This document shows, piece after piece, positions 55,171-63,843 of a stretch of 64,000 nt of DNA. A program made the translations under genes and the position numbers. The notes beneath the pieces are model-generated. The model was not told the DNA's origin. It did no database searches and saw only the letters and a program-made list of their open reading frames with translations. Source of the DNA: Marivita sp. (GTDB taxonomy: Bacteria; Pseudomonadota; Alphaproteobacteria; Rhodobacterales; Rhodobacteraceae); the NCBI RefSeq assembly GCF_020055635.1, contig NZ_JAIPUT010000017.1:1-64000 (forward strand), written 5' to 3'. Position 1 is the first letter of the stretch; each line of letters starts with the position of its first letter.

Positions 55171-56361
55171 ATGCCCGCCATGCAGGTGGACACGTTGATC
55201 CTTGGCGCTGGCGCAGCCGGCATGATGTGCGCGGCGCAGGCCGGGCCGTCGACGCTGATCATCGACCACGCCAAGGCACCGGGCGAAAAGATCCGCATCT
55301 CGGGCGGCGGGCGCTGCAACTTCACAAACATGCACACCGATCCCGCTTGCTTTCTTGGCAAGAACCCGCATTTCCACAAATCCGCGCTGAGCCGCTACAC
55401 CCAGTGGGATTTCCTCGACCTCGTGACCCGTCACAAGATCGCGTGGCATGAAAAGACGCTGGGTCAGCTTTTTTGCGACGACAAGGCGACGCAGATTGTC
55501 GACATGCTGCGCACCGAGATGGCGCAGGCCGGCGCACAGCTTTGGCTGCAGACATCGCTTGTGGACCTGAGCCACGATGGCACGCGGTTCACAGCGCAGA
55601 TCGAACGCGAGGGCAAACGCCACAGCGTCACCGCGCGCAATCTCGTGCTGGCGACGGGCGGCAAGTCGATCCCCAAGATGGGCGCGACCGGGCTGGCCTA
55701 TGATATCGCGCGGCAGTTCGGGCATGTCCTGACCGACACCCGCCCGGCCCTTGTGCCGTTGACCTTTTCCGATCAGCGCTTCGCGCCGATTTCCGGCGTG
55801 TCGGCCCCCGTGGTGGCCACGGCCAACGGCACGGCCTTCGAAGAGGCGCTGCTCTTTACCCATCGCGGGCTGAGCGGGCCTGCGGTGCTGCAAATCTCGA
55901 GTTATTGGTCCGAGGGCGATGCGATCACGCTGGACCTTTTGCCGGAACACGATCTGGCCACCACGCTGAAGGCAGCCCGCCAGACCCACGGCAAACGCAA
56001 TGTCACCACCGCCCTGGCCGAGGTGCTGCCGGAACGGCTGGTGGACCATCTCTCTGGCGAGTTGACGCTGGCCGGAAATGTCGGTGACCTGTCCGACAGA
56101 CGCATTGACGAGATCACCACCCGTCTGCACCACTGGACGCTGACCCCCACCGGCAGCGAAGGCTACCGCACCGCCGAGGTGACGCTGGGCGGGATCGCCA
56201 CCGACCGGATCGACAGCAAGACGATGATGTCCCGCGATGTGCCCGGCCTCTACATGATCGGTGAAGCGGTGGATGTGACCGGCTGGCTGGGCGGCTACAA
56301 TTTCCAGTGGGCCTGGAGTTCCGGCGTCGCCGCTGGACGGGCCTTGCGCGAACAGGCTTGA
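55171..56361 (+). CDS. BaiN/HI0933-like NAD(P)/FAD-dependent oxidoreductase
   Basis: A 396-residue flavoprotein. The N-terminal dinucleotide motif is TLILGAGAAGMMCAAQAG, followed by the family hallmark GEKIRISGGGRCNFTN, then LVLATGGKSIPKMGATGLAYD and a C-terminal FAD segment GEAVDVTGWLGGYNFQWAWS. This family (HI0933, YhiN, BaiN) is widespread but its reaction in most bacteria is unknown. ATG 55180 is an alternative start. It opens the plus-strand island between ftsW and murD; 32 bp later comes the first GDWD-motif gene. Confidence 0.88.
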   Translation: MPAMQVDTLILGAGAAGMMCAAQAGPSTLIIDHAKAPGEKIRISGGGRCNFTNMHTDPACFLGKNPHFHKSALSRYTQWDFLDLVTRHKIAWHEKTLGQLFCDDKATQIVDMLRTEMAQAGAQLWLQTSLVDLSHDGTRFTAQIEREGKRHSVTARNLVLATGGKSIPKMGATGLAYDIARQFGHVLTDTRPALVPLTFSDQRFAPISGVSAPVVATANGTAFEEALLFTHRGLSGPAVLQISSYWSEGDAITLDLLPEHDLATTLKAARQTHGKRNVTTALAEVLPERLVDHLSGELTLAGNVGDLSDRRIDEITTRLHHWTLTPTGSEGYRTAEVTLGGIATDRIDSKTMMSRDVPGLYMIGEAVDVTGWLGGYNFQWAWSSGVAAGRALREQA

Positions 56362-56393
56362 ATCCGTCACCGACCTGTTACAATTCTGCACGT

Positions 56394-57056
56394 ATGTCGC
56401 ACGCATCCCACCCCGTTCCCAAGGCGCCCGTCGTGCTTTTGCGCGGACCCTTGCGCGATCTTGCGAACCGCGCGATGCGCGGCAGCGGCGCACCGATGGC
56501 GCAGGAGCGCATCTGGATCGACCCCGGCGCGCTGACCCGGATCTATGTGCGCAATCCGGCCCAGACACCGGATTTCAAGCGGCGCCATTCGGGCATGGTG
56601 ATCGGCGGTGACTGGGACCGGCAGACCGAACCGCTTGACCAGTCGTGGAAAATCGCCGCCTGCCTGGCCCGTTTCCGGGACGGCCGCGCGTGGGAGGAGA
56701 CCGGTGTTTTCGACCGGATGCAGGAGATGGTCACGGCGCGTGGGTCCTTCGACAGTTGCCATTCGCCCGAGGACATCCGCGCGCGCTATGACGCGATCGA
56801 CCAACTTCACGCAAGCATCACGGCGCACGGGTTTCGCGATGACACCGTCACGCGCCTTGGCGGGCCGCGCCTGCCGGGCGGCGTGTTCGTGCATATGGGC
56901 CGCGATGGCGCCCCGATTTTCGGCGCGATCGGAAATCACCGCGTCGGCATCGCGCGGGCGCTGGGGCTGACGCGCATCCCCGCTCAGCTTGGCGTGGTGC
57001 ATCCCGGCGCGTTGGCCTCTGGCGCGCTGGCCCGGTTCCGGGGGCACCGGGCATGA
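56394..57056 (+). CDS. Unknown protein with RHSG..GDWD and GxHR motifs (first of a tandem pair)
   Basis: A 220-residue soluble-looking protein. Residues 62-75 carry KRRHSGMVIGGDWD, residues 93-109 an FRDGRAWEETGVFDRM segment, 164-183 GVFVHMGRDG and later GAIGNHR, and 194-203 RIPAQLGVVH. The C-terminal pattern (GxHRxxIAxxLGLxxIPxxL) resembles the ParB/sulfiredoxin-type nucleotide-binding loop. No signal peptide or membrane helix is evident. It overlaps the second copy by four bases (ATGA). Function is unknown. Expected start: ATG 56394; the frame before it lies in the flavoprotein gene's end. Confidence 0.75.
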   Translation: MSHASHPVPKAPVVLLRGPLRDLANRAMRGSGAPMAQERIWIDPGALTRIYVRNPAQTPDFKRRHSGMVIGGDWDRQTEPLDQSWKIAACLARFRDGRAWEETGVFDRMQEMVTARGSFDSCHSPEDIRARYDAIDQLHASITAHGFRDDTVTRLGGPRLPGGVFVHMGRDGAPIFGAIGNHRVGIARALGLTRIPAQLGVVHPGALASGALARFRGHRA

Positions 57057-57727
57057 CCGGCTTGCGACAGGCCGTGGCCGCCGGCGTTCCGGTCAAGACC
57101 CTGCGCGACCTGAGCAACCGGCTCCGGTTCGGTCCGGACGCCCCCCGGAGCGATGAACTGATCTGGATTCGCCCGCGGGACGTCACCCATTGGTACCACC
57201 CGGATCCCGCGCATGGCGCGCCGAAATTCCGGCGCCGTCATTCAGGGATGGTGGCGGATGGCGATTGGGACCGCTCGCGCAAACCCTTCGGCAGCCAGAT
57301 CAAGCTTGACGGGATTCGCGATCATTTCCAAAAAGGCGTGCCCTGGCAGAAGACCGATCTTTTCGACTGGATGCTCAGGCAAATCGACGAAAAGGGCCGC
57401 GCCGATGGATGCCGAACCCGCGAAGACCTGATCGCGCGGTACGAACGGCTTGATCGCATATACGACGAAGCCCGGCGCACCGGCACGCTGCGTCCGCATG
57501 GCAGCGTGAACCGGACCCGTGGCGAACAGGGCGGCATCCTGGTGCATATCGCGCGCGACGGCACCCCGTTGCGCGATGGCGGCGGGATGCACCGGTTCGC
57601 CATCGCCTATATCCTCGACCTGCCGAAAGTGCCGGCGCAACTGGGCGTGCTGCACCGCAAGGCGCTCGACTCGGGCCTTCTGCCGCAATTGCGCGACCGC
57701 AACTCCGGGCCGATCACGGGCAGTTGA
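57053..57727 (+). CDS. Unknown protein with RHSG..GDWD and GxHR motifs (second of a tandem pair)
   Basis: A 224-residue paralogue of the preceding protein. It has RRRHSGMVADGDWD (60-73), FQKGVPWQKTDLFDWML (92-108), GILVHIARDG (161-170), GGGMHRFAIAYILDLP (176-191) and KVPAQLGVLH (192-201). The two proteins share exact blocks (RRHSGMV, GDWD, PAQLGV) in the same order, so they arose by duplication and then diverged strongly elsewhere. Start ATG overlaps the first copy's stop. Function unknown; co-expression and probable joint action are inferred from coupling. Confidence 0.75.
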   Translation: MTGLRQAVAAGVPVKTLRDLSNRLRFGPDAPRSDELIWIRPRDVTHWYHPDPAHGAPKFRRRHSGMVADGDWDRSRKPFGSQIKLDGIRDHFQKGVPWQKTDLFDWMLRQIDEKGRADGCRTREDLIARYERLDRIYDEARRTGTLRPHGSVNRTRGEQGGILVHIARDGTPLRDGGGMHRFAIAYILDLPKVPAQLGVLHRKALDSGLLPQLRDRNSGPITGS

Positions 57728-57808
57728 CGCGCGATCACGCATGATCACAAACGGAACATTTCGGCAGCCCTGCGGTTGACATGACACCAGCAACGCAACG
57801 AGGCCGAC

Positions 57809-58246
57809 ATGCTCAAGACCATTCTAAGCGCCATGGGGCTTTCGGTCTGGGCAGCAGGCGCTCTGGCCGCCGAGACCATCAGCGAAATCAACGTCACGGT
57901 AGAGCTGCACTCGATGGAAAACAGCGAGGCGGCGCATTTCTGGAATGCGTTGGGAAGCGATCTGGAGGCCGCCATCGCAGAGCGGATCACGGGGCATCTT
58001 GGCGAGGACGGATCGGAAATCGACGTCGAGATCAACGAGGTCGCGCTGACGCCCGACGCGGCACAGGACGACATGCCCGATCACTCGGTGCTGAAAGGCC
58101 TCGTGAAGATCATCGCACCGGAACATGTCGTCGAAGAGGTCTACGAACTCTCGGTGACCACCGAGGAAACCATGGGCGACAGCCATGCGGTCTACGACGC
58201 GATGATCGCCGCCTTCGCCGAAAACGTCGCCGGGAAGATCGACTGA
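57809..58246 (+). CDS. Small secreted acidic protein, unknown function
   Basis: A 145-residue protein with a signal peptide (MLKTILSAMGLSVWAAGALA, cleaved near residue 20) and a compact acidic mature part with TISEINVTVELHSMENSEAA, LEAAIAERITGHLGEDGSEI and YELSVTTEETMGDSHAVYDA. Strand-helix alternation suggests a small folded domain. No family is recognised. It lies 81 bp after the second GDWD gene and ends close to the converging murD gene. Confidence 0.7.
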   Translation: MLKTILSAMGLSVWAAGALAAETISEINVTVELHSMENSEAAHFWNALGSDLEAAIAERITGHLGEDGSEIDVEINEVALTPDAAQDDMPDHSVLKGLVKIIAPEHVVEEVYELSVTTEETMGDSHAVYDAMIAAFAENVAGKID

Positions 58247-58274
58247 CCCGGCGACCCGACGTGCCCCGCGCGGA

Positions 58275-59678
58275 TCACGCCGACAGCGCGCCCTGCACCT
58301 GTGCCGCGAAATCCTCGCCGCGTTTCTCGAAGCTGTCATACTGATCGAAACTGGCCGCCGCCGGGGCCAGCAGCACCACGTCACCCGGTTCGGCCTCGGC
58401 GACCGCGCGCGCAACCGCCATCTCCATCGTACCGCAGGCTTCGGTCTCGACCCCGGTCAGCTGCACGGCAAAGGCATCGGCCTCGCGCCCGATGACATAG
58501 GCTTTGCGGACATGCTCGAACCCCGGAGCCAGCCCGTCCAGCCCACCTTCCTTTTGCAACCCGCCACAGATCCAGCGGATGTTCTGGAACGCCTCCAACG
58601 CCTTGAGCGCGGAATCGACGTTTGTCGCCTTGCTGTCGTTCACGTAAGTGACGCCATTCTGTTCCGCGATGATCTGGCTGCGATGCGGCAACCCCCCAAA
58701 GCTGTGCAACGCCGCCTCGATCTGGCGCGGCGCCACGCCCAGCGCGCGCACGGCGGCATAGGCGGCGCAGGCGTTCTGGTGATTATGTGCGCCTGGCAGA
58801 CCCTTGATCCCGCGCAGGTCGATCGACGCGACCTGCTTGGCCTTGCGCCATTCGGTCAGGAACCCCTTGCGCGCATAGACCATCCAGCCGGGGCCGCTCA
58901 GTTTCTGGCCCGAGGACACCCGGATCACCCGATCATCGCCGGGTCCTTCGGCCAGCTGGTTGGCGATATAGAGCCCCTCGTTTTCATCCACGCCGATCAC
59001 CGCGCGGTCCGGCCCGCCTTCGGCAAAGAGCCTACGCTTGGCCGCGAAATAGCCGCCCAGCCCCGCATGCCGGTCAAGGTGGTCCGGCGACAGGTTGGTG
59101 AACACCGCCACATCCGGCGTCAGCGCGCGGGCCAGATCGGTCTGGTAGCTGGACAGCTCCAGCACCACCACGTCGCCATCCCCCGGCGGGTCGATATCCA
59201 GCACACCGCGCCCGATATTGCCGGCAAGCTGGCTGCTGCGCCCCACGGTTTCGAGGATGTGATGGATCAGTGCCGAGGTGGTGGATTTGCCATTCGATCC
59301 GGTCACGGCAATGACGCGCGGCGCAGTGTCGAACTCGTCCCATTCGCCCGTTGCCAGCGACCGGAAGAACAGGCCGATGTCGTTGTCTACCGGCACACCG
59401 GCGCGCCATGCCTTGGCGATCACCGGATTGGGCGCGGGATAAAGATGCGGAATGCCGGGGCTGACGATCAGGCTGGCAATCGCCTCGAACGCGCCATCGC
59501 GCGACAGGTCGCGGATCTCGAAGCCTTCGGCCTCGGCAGATTCGCGGGCCTTGGGGTTGTCGTCCCAGCAGATCGGGGTCGCGCCCCCGTCGCGCAGCGC
59601 CCGCGCCGCCGACAGGCCGGACCGGCCCAACCCCAACACGGCCACCTGATGGCCTTCAAAACCCTGAACCGGGATCAT
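58275..59678 (-). CDS. murD: UDP-N-acetylmuramoylalanine--D-glutamate ligase
   Basis: Adds D-glutamate to UDP-MurNAc-L-Ala. The 467-residue Mur ligase has [17 protein letters not shown] at the N-terminus, the ATP P-loop [41 protein letters not shown] and [15 protein letters not shown], and [16 protein letters not shown] in the C-terminal part. It follows hisD with a 57-bp gap and ends the murA-hisD-murD strand run. Its separation from ftsW by a plus-strand island is unusual for a dcw cluster. Confidence 0.96.
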   Translation of the reverse strand: MIPVQGFEGHQVAVLGLGRSGLSAARALRDGGATPICWDDNPKARESAEAEGFEIRDLSRDGAFEAIASLIVSPGIPHLYPAPNPVIAKAWRAGVPVDNDIGLFFRSLATGEWDEFDTAPRVIAVTGSNGKSTTSALIHHILETVGRSSQLAGNIGRGVLDIDPPGDGDVVVLELSSYQTDLARALTPDVAVFTNLSPDHLDRHAGLGGYFAAKRRLFAEGGPDRAVIGVDENEGLYIANQLAEGPGDDRVIRVSSGQKLSGPGWMVYARKGFLTEWRKAKQVASIDLRGIKGLPGAHNHQNACAAYAAVRALGVAPRQIEAALHSFGGLPHRSQIIAEQNGVTYVNDSKATNVDSALKALEAFQNIRWICGGLQKEGGLDGLAPGFEHVRKAYVIGREADAFAVQLTGVETEACGTMEMAVARAVAEAEPGDVVLLAPAAASFDQYDSFEKRGEDFAAQVQGALSA

Positions 59679-59735
59679 TGCGCACCTCTTGATAAGTCCG
59701 CCAATCGCTAGCGCATCTGGATGCGGCTTGAAAGG

Positions 59736-61037
59736 TCAGCCGTTGAGCTTGCGCAAACGTGCCGTGACGGACAACCCGTGTGCCTCGAGCGATTCAGACC
59801 GCGCCAGCGTTTCCGCCGCAGGACCGATGGCGCGCAACGCGTCGGGCGACATGCGGGCCAGCGTGGTGCGCTTGACGAAATCCAGCACCGACAGCCCGGA
59901 CGAAAACCGCGCAGAGCGGGCCGTGGGCAGAACGTGGTTCGGACCGCCGACATAATCCCCAATCGCCTCGGGCGTCCACTGGCCGAGGAAGATCGCGCCC
60001 GCATGGGTGATCCGGGCCGACAGCGCGTCAGGGTCCGCGACGCACAGCTCCAGGTGTTCCGGCGCGATCCGGTCGCACAGCGTCACCGCCTCGTCCAGAT
60101 CGCGCACGGTAATGATTGCCCCGAAATCGCGCCAGCTTGCCTCGGCAATCGCGCGGCGTTCCAGCGTTTCGAGCCGTTTCTCCACGGCCTCGGCCACCGC
60201 CTGACCAAAACCCGCATCGGTGGTGATCAGCAGCGATTGCGCGGATTCGTCGTGTTCGGCCTGTGACATGAGATCCAGCGCGATCCAGTCGGGGTCGTTG
60301 TCGCCATCTGCGATCACAAGAATCTCCGACGGCCCCGCGATCATGTCGATGCCGACCTTGCCGAAGACCCTGCGTTTGGCGGCGGCCACAAAAGCGTTGC
60401 CCGGTCCGGTGATCTTGTCCACCGGCGCGATGGTCTCGGTGCCGTAAGCCAGCGCCGCAATCGCCTGTGCGCCGCCGATCCGGTAAACCTCGTCCACACC
60501 GGCGATGCGGCAGGCCATCATCACCAACGGATTGATGACGCCGTCCGGCGTCGGCACAGTCACTGCAAGCCGCCCGACCCCCGCCACCTTGGCCGGCACC
60601 GCGTTCATCAGGACCGAGGACGGGTAGCTGGCAAGCCCGCCGGGCACATAAAGCCCCGCCGCCGACACGGGCGTCCAGCGCCATCCAAGCGTCGCGCCCT
60701 GGTCGTCGGTCCACATCTCGTCCTGCGGCAACTGCCGAGCATGATAGGCTCGGATACGCTCGGCCGCGGTTTCCAAGGCGATGCGCTCGGCCTCTGGCAC
60801 CTTGGCGATCTCGGCGTCGATCTCGGCCTCGGACACGCGCAGCTGCGCCGCGGTCAGCTCAAGCCGGTCGAATTTCGCGGTCAGGTCCAGCACAGCCGCA
60901 TCGCCACGTGCCCGCACGTCCGCGATGATGCCCGCGACCACGTCATCCACGTCCGGGCTGTCCTCGCGCTTGGCGTTCAGGATGGCGGTAAAGCGCGCGT
61001 CGAAATCGGCATCGGTCGTGGACAGGAATTGTGGCAT
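59736..61037 (-). CDS. hisD: Histidinol dehydrogenase
   Basis: Last two steps of histidine synthesis, L-histidinol to L-histidine with NAD+ and zinc. The 433-residue protein has WRWTPVSAAGLYVPGG, YRIGGAQAIAALAYG, DKITGPGNAFVAAAKR, IDMIAGPSEILVIAD and the zinc/catalytic segment DLMSQAEHDESAQSLLIT, with the general-base region RIAPEHLELC. Start is ATG 61037. Its place after DUF2948 and GNAT genes downstream of murA is conserved in Rhodobacteraceae; no other his genes are near. Confidence 0.96.
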   Translation of the reverse strand: MPQFLSTTDADFDARFTAILNAKREDSPDVDDVVAGIIADVRARGDAAVLDLTAKFDRLELTAAQLRVSEAEIDAEIAKVPEAERIALETAAERIRAYHARQLPQDEMWTDDQGATLGWRWTPVSAAGLYVPGGLASYPSSVLMNAVPAKVAGVGRLAVTVPTPDGVINPLVMMACRIAGVDEVYRIGGAQAIAALAYGTETIAPVDKITGPGNAFVAAAKRRVFGKVGIDMIAGPSEILVIADGDNDPDWIALDLMSQAEHDESAQSLLITTDAGFGQAVAEAVEKRLETLERRAIAEASWRDFGAIITVRDLDEAVTLCDRIAPEHLELCVADPDALSARITHAGAIFLGQWTPEAIGDYVGGPNHVLPTARSARFSSGLSVLDFVKRTTLARMSPDALRAIGPAAETLARSESLEAHGLSVTARLRKLNG

Positions 61038-61089
61038 CACGCCCTCCGGATCAGCTTTGCCGGGTACTTAGACCGCGCCGCCCGAACCC

Positions 61090-61608
61090 TCAAGCGCCGC
61101 GCGTCAGGTCGGTGCCATCCAGCGCCTTGATCATCAGCAGATCGTCACGCCCCGCACCATCGATCAGCACCGACCTTGGCCTGCGCCCGAAGACGTGAAA
61201 GCCCAAGCCGTGATACAGCTTTTGCGCGCCTGTGTTCTCGACATCGACCACCAGTTCGGCCTGCTGCACACCTGCGTCGATCAACTGCTGCAACAGCGCC
61301 TCCATCAACGCCCGGCCAAACCCCTGTCCCTGCGCCTCTGCACGCACATACAGCGGGCCGATGTCGGCCATGTGCCGCATCCGCTGCGGGCCACCGCGCC
61401 GGGCCGAGACAAACCCGACCAGCCGTTTCGCATCGTCGAACACACCAAGCGTCAGGTTGACCTCGAGCCCGCGCTCCACGTCCCGGTTGGGGATGGCACG
61501 CACCTCTTCGGCCCCGAACAGGAAGGCCGTGGGCACCCGCATGAGACCATCGGCCCAGAGCGCCCGGAAGGCAGACAGGTCTTTCGGCGTCAGCCGACGG
61601 ATGATCAT
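61090..61608 (-). CDS. GNAT-family N-acetyltransferase
   Basis: A 172-residue single-domain acetyl-CoA-dependent transferase. Motif A is YVRAEAQGQGFGRALMEALLQQ (read in two parts: YVRAEAQGQG, FGRALMEALL), preceded by HMADIGPLYV and followed by ELVVDVENTGAQKLYHGLGF, the usual GNAT fold. The start overlaps the DUF2948 stop (61605-61608, ATGA). The substrate is unknown. It is translationally coupled to the operon carrying murA and hisD. Confidence 0.9.
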   Translation of the reverse strand: MIIRRLTPKDLSAFRALWADGLMRVPTAFLFGAEEVRAIPNRDVERGLEVNLTLGVFDDAKRLVGFVSARRGGPQRMRHMADIGPLYVRAEAQGQGFGRALMEALLQQLIDAGVQQAELVVDVENTGAQKLYHGLGFHVFGRRPRSVLIDGAGRDDLLMIKALDGTDLTRGA

Positions 61609-62084
61609 TCCGGGTGATCCGGCACCTTGCCCGACACGGCGGCATAGGGTCTGGTCACGTCACGCAGCGACACGTCAAGCTCGGACACCTGCAACCGGAT
61701 CGCACCGTCACCCGCCAGCGTGAGCAGAACCGCGCCGCCGCCCGCCCCGTCTTCCTCGACACTCACCGACAGGACCGACAGAATCGTATCGGCATCGCCC
61801 TGCGTCACACCCTGGCTGGCGACGCGCTGCACGTTTTCGACCGCCAACACGCACTGAACCCGCTCGGGTGTGCGCTTGCGCCGGTCCGCGACGGGAATGT
61901 CCTCCCAGCGGAACCGGTTCAGCAGGATGCCGAACCGCTGCCTGCCGCGCTGCCATTGCATCTCGCTGGCAGGGAAAACCGCGTCCTGACACAGCGCGGA
62001 GAGCACTTGCAAATCCTCGGAATCCATCGCCACCAGTCGCAGCGGCCTGGCAGCGCCCTCTTCGAATGTGGCATCCGTCGTCAC
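61605..62084 (-). CDS. DUF2948 family protein
   Basis: A 159-residue cytoplasmic protein matching DUF2948: [49 protein letters not shown] and [15 protein letters not shown]-like segments, ending in a beta-rich part with [17 protein letters not shown]. The family is conserved in alphaproteobacteria between murA and hisD and has no assigned activity. Its start overlaps the murA stop (62081-62084, ATGA). Confidence 0.88.
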   Translation of the reverse strand: MTTDATFEEGAARPLRLVAMDSEDLQVLSALCQDAVFPASEMQWQRGRQRFGILLNRFRWEDIPVADRRKRTPERVQCVLAVENVQRVASQGVTQGDADTILSVLSVSVEEDGAGGGAVLLTLAGDGAIRLQVSELDVSLRDVTRPYAAVSGKVPDHPE

Positions 62085-63352
62085 TGTTCTTTCACCCGTT
62101 CTATCCTGGCGCCTACGCTTTCCAGCTTGCGCACCACGTGTTCATAGCCGCGGTCCAGATGATAGACCCGGCTGACGATGGTGTCTCCCTCTGCCGCCAG
62201 ACCGGCAAGGATCAGCGACACCGAAGCGCGCAGGTCGGTCGCCATCACCGGCGCGCCCTTGAGGTGCTCGACGCCCCTGACCGTTGCAGTCCCGCCATGC
62301 ACGTCGATGCTGGCCCCCATCCGGATGAGTTCGGGCGCGTGCATGAAGCGATTCTCGAAGATACGTTCCTCGAGCACGCTGGTTCCTTCGGCGGTACACA
62401 ACAGCGCCATCATCTGTGCCTGCAGATCGGTCGGAAAGCCCGGGAAGGGCTCGGTCGTCACATTCACCGCCGACACGCGGCCGTTCTTGCGCGCCACCTT
62501 GAGGCCGTTCGGCGTTTCCTCGACCGAGATGCCCGCCGCATCCAGCGTTTCGCAGAACGCCGCCAGAAGGTCGATCTTGCCACCAAGACATTCGACCTCG
62601 CCGCCGCAGATCGCCGGGGCCAGCATGTAGGTGCCCAGTTCGATCCGGTCGGTCACCACCCGGTGCGTCGCGCCCCCCAGACGGTCGACACCCTGAATGG
62701 TGATCTCGGACGTGCCTTCGCCGTCGATCTGCGCACCCATCTTGCGCAGGCACTCCGCCAGGTCGACGATCTCGGGCTCACGCGCGGCGTTCTTCACCAC
62801 GGTTGTCCCCTTGGCCAGGGTCGCCGCCATCAGCGCGTTTTCCGTGGCCCCGACCGAGGCAAACGGGAAATCGACAATCCCGCCGCGCAAGCCGCCCGCA
62901 GGCGCCTTGGCGTGGACATAGCCATCGCGCAGGTCGAGCTCCGCCCCCATCGCCTCGAACGCCTTGAGATGCAGGTCCACCGGGCGCGCGCCGATCGCGC
63001 AGCCCCCGGGAAGCGACACTTCGGCATGACCAAATCGCGCCAGAAGCGGCCCCAGAACAAGGATCGACGCCCGCATCTTGCGCACGATGTCATAATCCGC
63101 CCGCGTCGAGGTCAGGTCATGGCTCGACATCGCCAGTACCTGACCATCCTGCAAGGCCTGGACCTCGGCCCCGAGCGACTGCAACAGCGTCGTCATGGTG
63201 CGAATGTCGCTCAGACGCGGCGCATTGGTCAGCGTCAGCGGTTCCTCGCTCAAAAGCGTCGCCGGCATCAGCGTCAGGCAGGCATTCTTGGCGCCCGCTA
63301 TGGGAATCTGGCCGCTCAGCGGCCCGTTCCCGGTCACGATAATCTGGTCCAT
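62081..63352 (-). CDS. murA: UDP-N-acetylglucosamine 1-carboxyvinyltransferase
   Basis: First committed step of peptidoglycan synthesis: transfers enolpyruvate from PEP to UDP-GlcNAc. The 423-residue protein has the two inside-out alpha/beta domains; the active-site Cys118 lies in [15 protein letters not shown], with [19 protein letters not shown] at the N-terminus and [15 protein letters not shown]. The closing segment [19 protein letters not shown] is standard. Cys at this site implies normal sensitivity to active-site cysteine alkylation. It opens the run murA-DUF2948-GNAT-hisD-murD, preceded by a 55-aa protein. Confidence 0.97.
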   Translation of the reverse strand: MDQIIVTGNGPLSGQIPIAGAKNACLTLMPATLLSEEPLTLTNAPRLSDIRTMTTLLQSLGAEVQALQDGQVLAMSSHDLTSTRADYDIVRKMRASILVLGPLLARFGHAEVSLPGGCAIGARPVDLHLKAFEAMGAELDLRDGYVHAKAPAGGLRGGIVDFPFASVGATENALMAATLAKGTTVVKNAAREPEIVDLAECLRKMGAQIDGEGTSEITIQGVDRLGGATHRVVTDRIELGTYMLAPAICGGEVECLGGKIDLLAAFCETLDAAGISVEETPNGLKVARKNGRVSAVNVTTEPFPGFPTDLQAQMMALLCTAEGTSVLEERIFENRFMHAPELIRMGASIDVHGGTATVRGVEHLKGAPVMATDLRASVSLILAGLAAEGDTIVSRVYHLDRGYEHVVRKLESVGARIERVKEQ

Positions 63353-63357
63353 ACGTG

Positions 63358-63525
63358 TTAACTGCCCTTGCTCGTACTCTTGTTGTCTTTTGTCTCATCC
63401 GATGCCCCGGCCGACCGCGCGCGGGCCTGCGCCTTGCGCTTGGCCATATTCGCCTTCAGCGCGGCCTTCAGCCTGTCTTCCCGCGCCGCTTGGGTCGTTT
63501 TCCCGGATGAGGGTTTCTGCGTCAT
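63358..63525 (-). CDS. Small basic protein upstream of murA
   Basis: A 55-residue protein starting [19 protein letters not shown] and continuing with a Lys/Arg/Ala-rich helix ([18 protein letters not shown]). It ends five bases before the murA start. It is missed by simple length filters but has codon use like the neighbours and the same position as a small protein commonly seen upstream of murA in Rhodobacteraceae. No function is known; the basic helix suggests binding to nucleic acid or membrane, which is inference. Confidence 0.65.
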   Translation of the reverse strand: MTQKPSSGKTTQAAREDRLKAALKANMAKRKAQARARSAGASDETKDNKSTSKGS

Positions 63526-63625
63526 GCCGCCTTCCTATCCCAGAGGCAAAAAAGGGTCCAGATTGCGCTTGCACCGATTTCCGTTTGAGTCTAATCACCC
63601 GCCACGTCGAGCATGACACCCCGGC

Positions 63626-63700
63626 GCTGTGGTAGCTCAGTGGTAGAGCACACCCTTGGTAAGGGTGAGGTCGAGAGTTCAATCCTCTCTCACAGCACCA
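63626..63700 (+). tRNA. tRNA-Thr (anticodon GGT)
   Basis: Begins GCTGTGGTAGCTCAGTGG and folds as a standard cloverleaf. The anticodon stem CACCC/GGGTG encloses the loop TTGGTAA (anticodon GGT, reading ACC and ACU); the T-arm has GTTCAATCC; acceptor ends CACAGC with discriminator A and encoded CCA. Length is 75 nt. Confidence 0.97.
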
Positions 63701-63843
63701 TTTTCAACCAGATGACCATGCCCAGTCCTTGATCGCAGACACGGTCTTGTCGCGGCGCAGTTGACGCACGGGCCATGACCAGCCTTGCTGACGACACAAT
63801 GCGCTGATAGCTAGAAACCCGCGTCTTTTTCGGGCCCTGTTAC

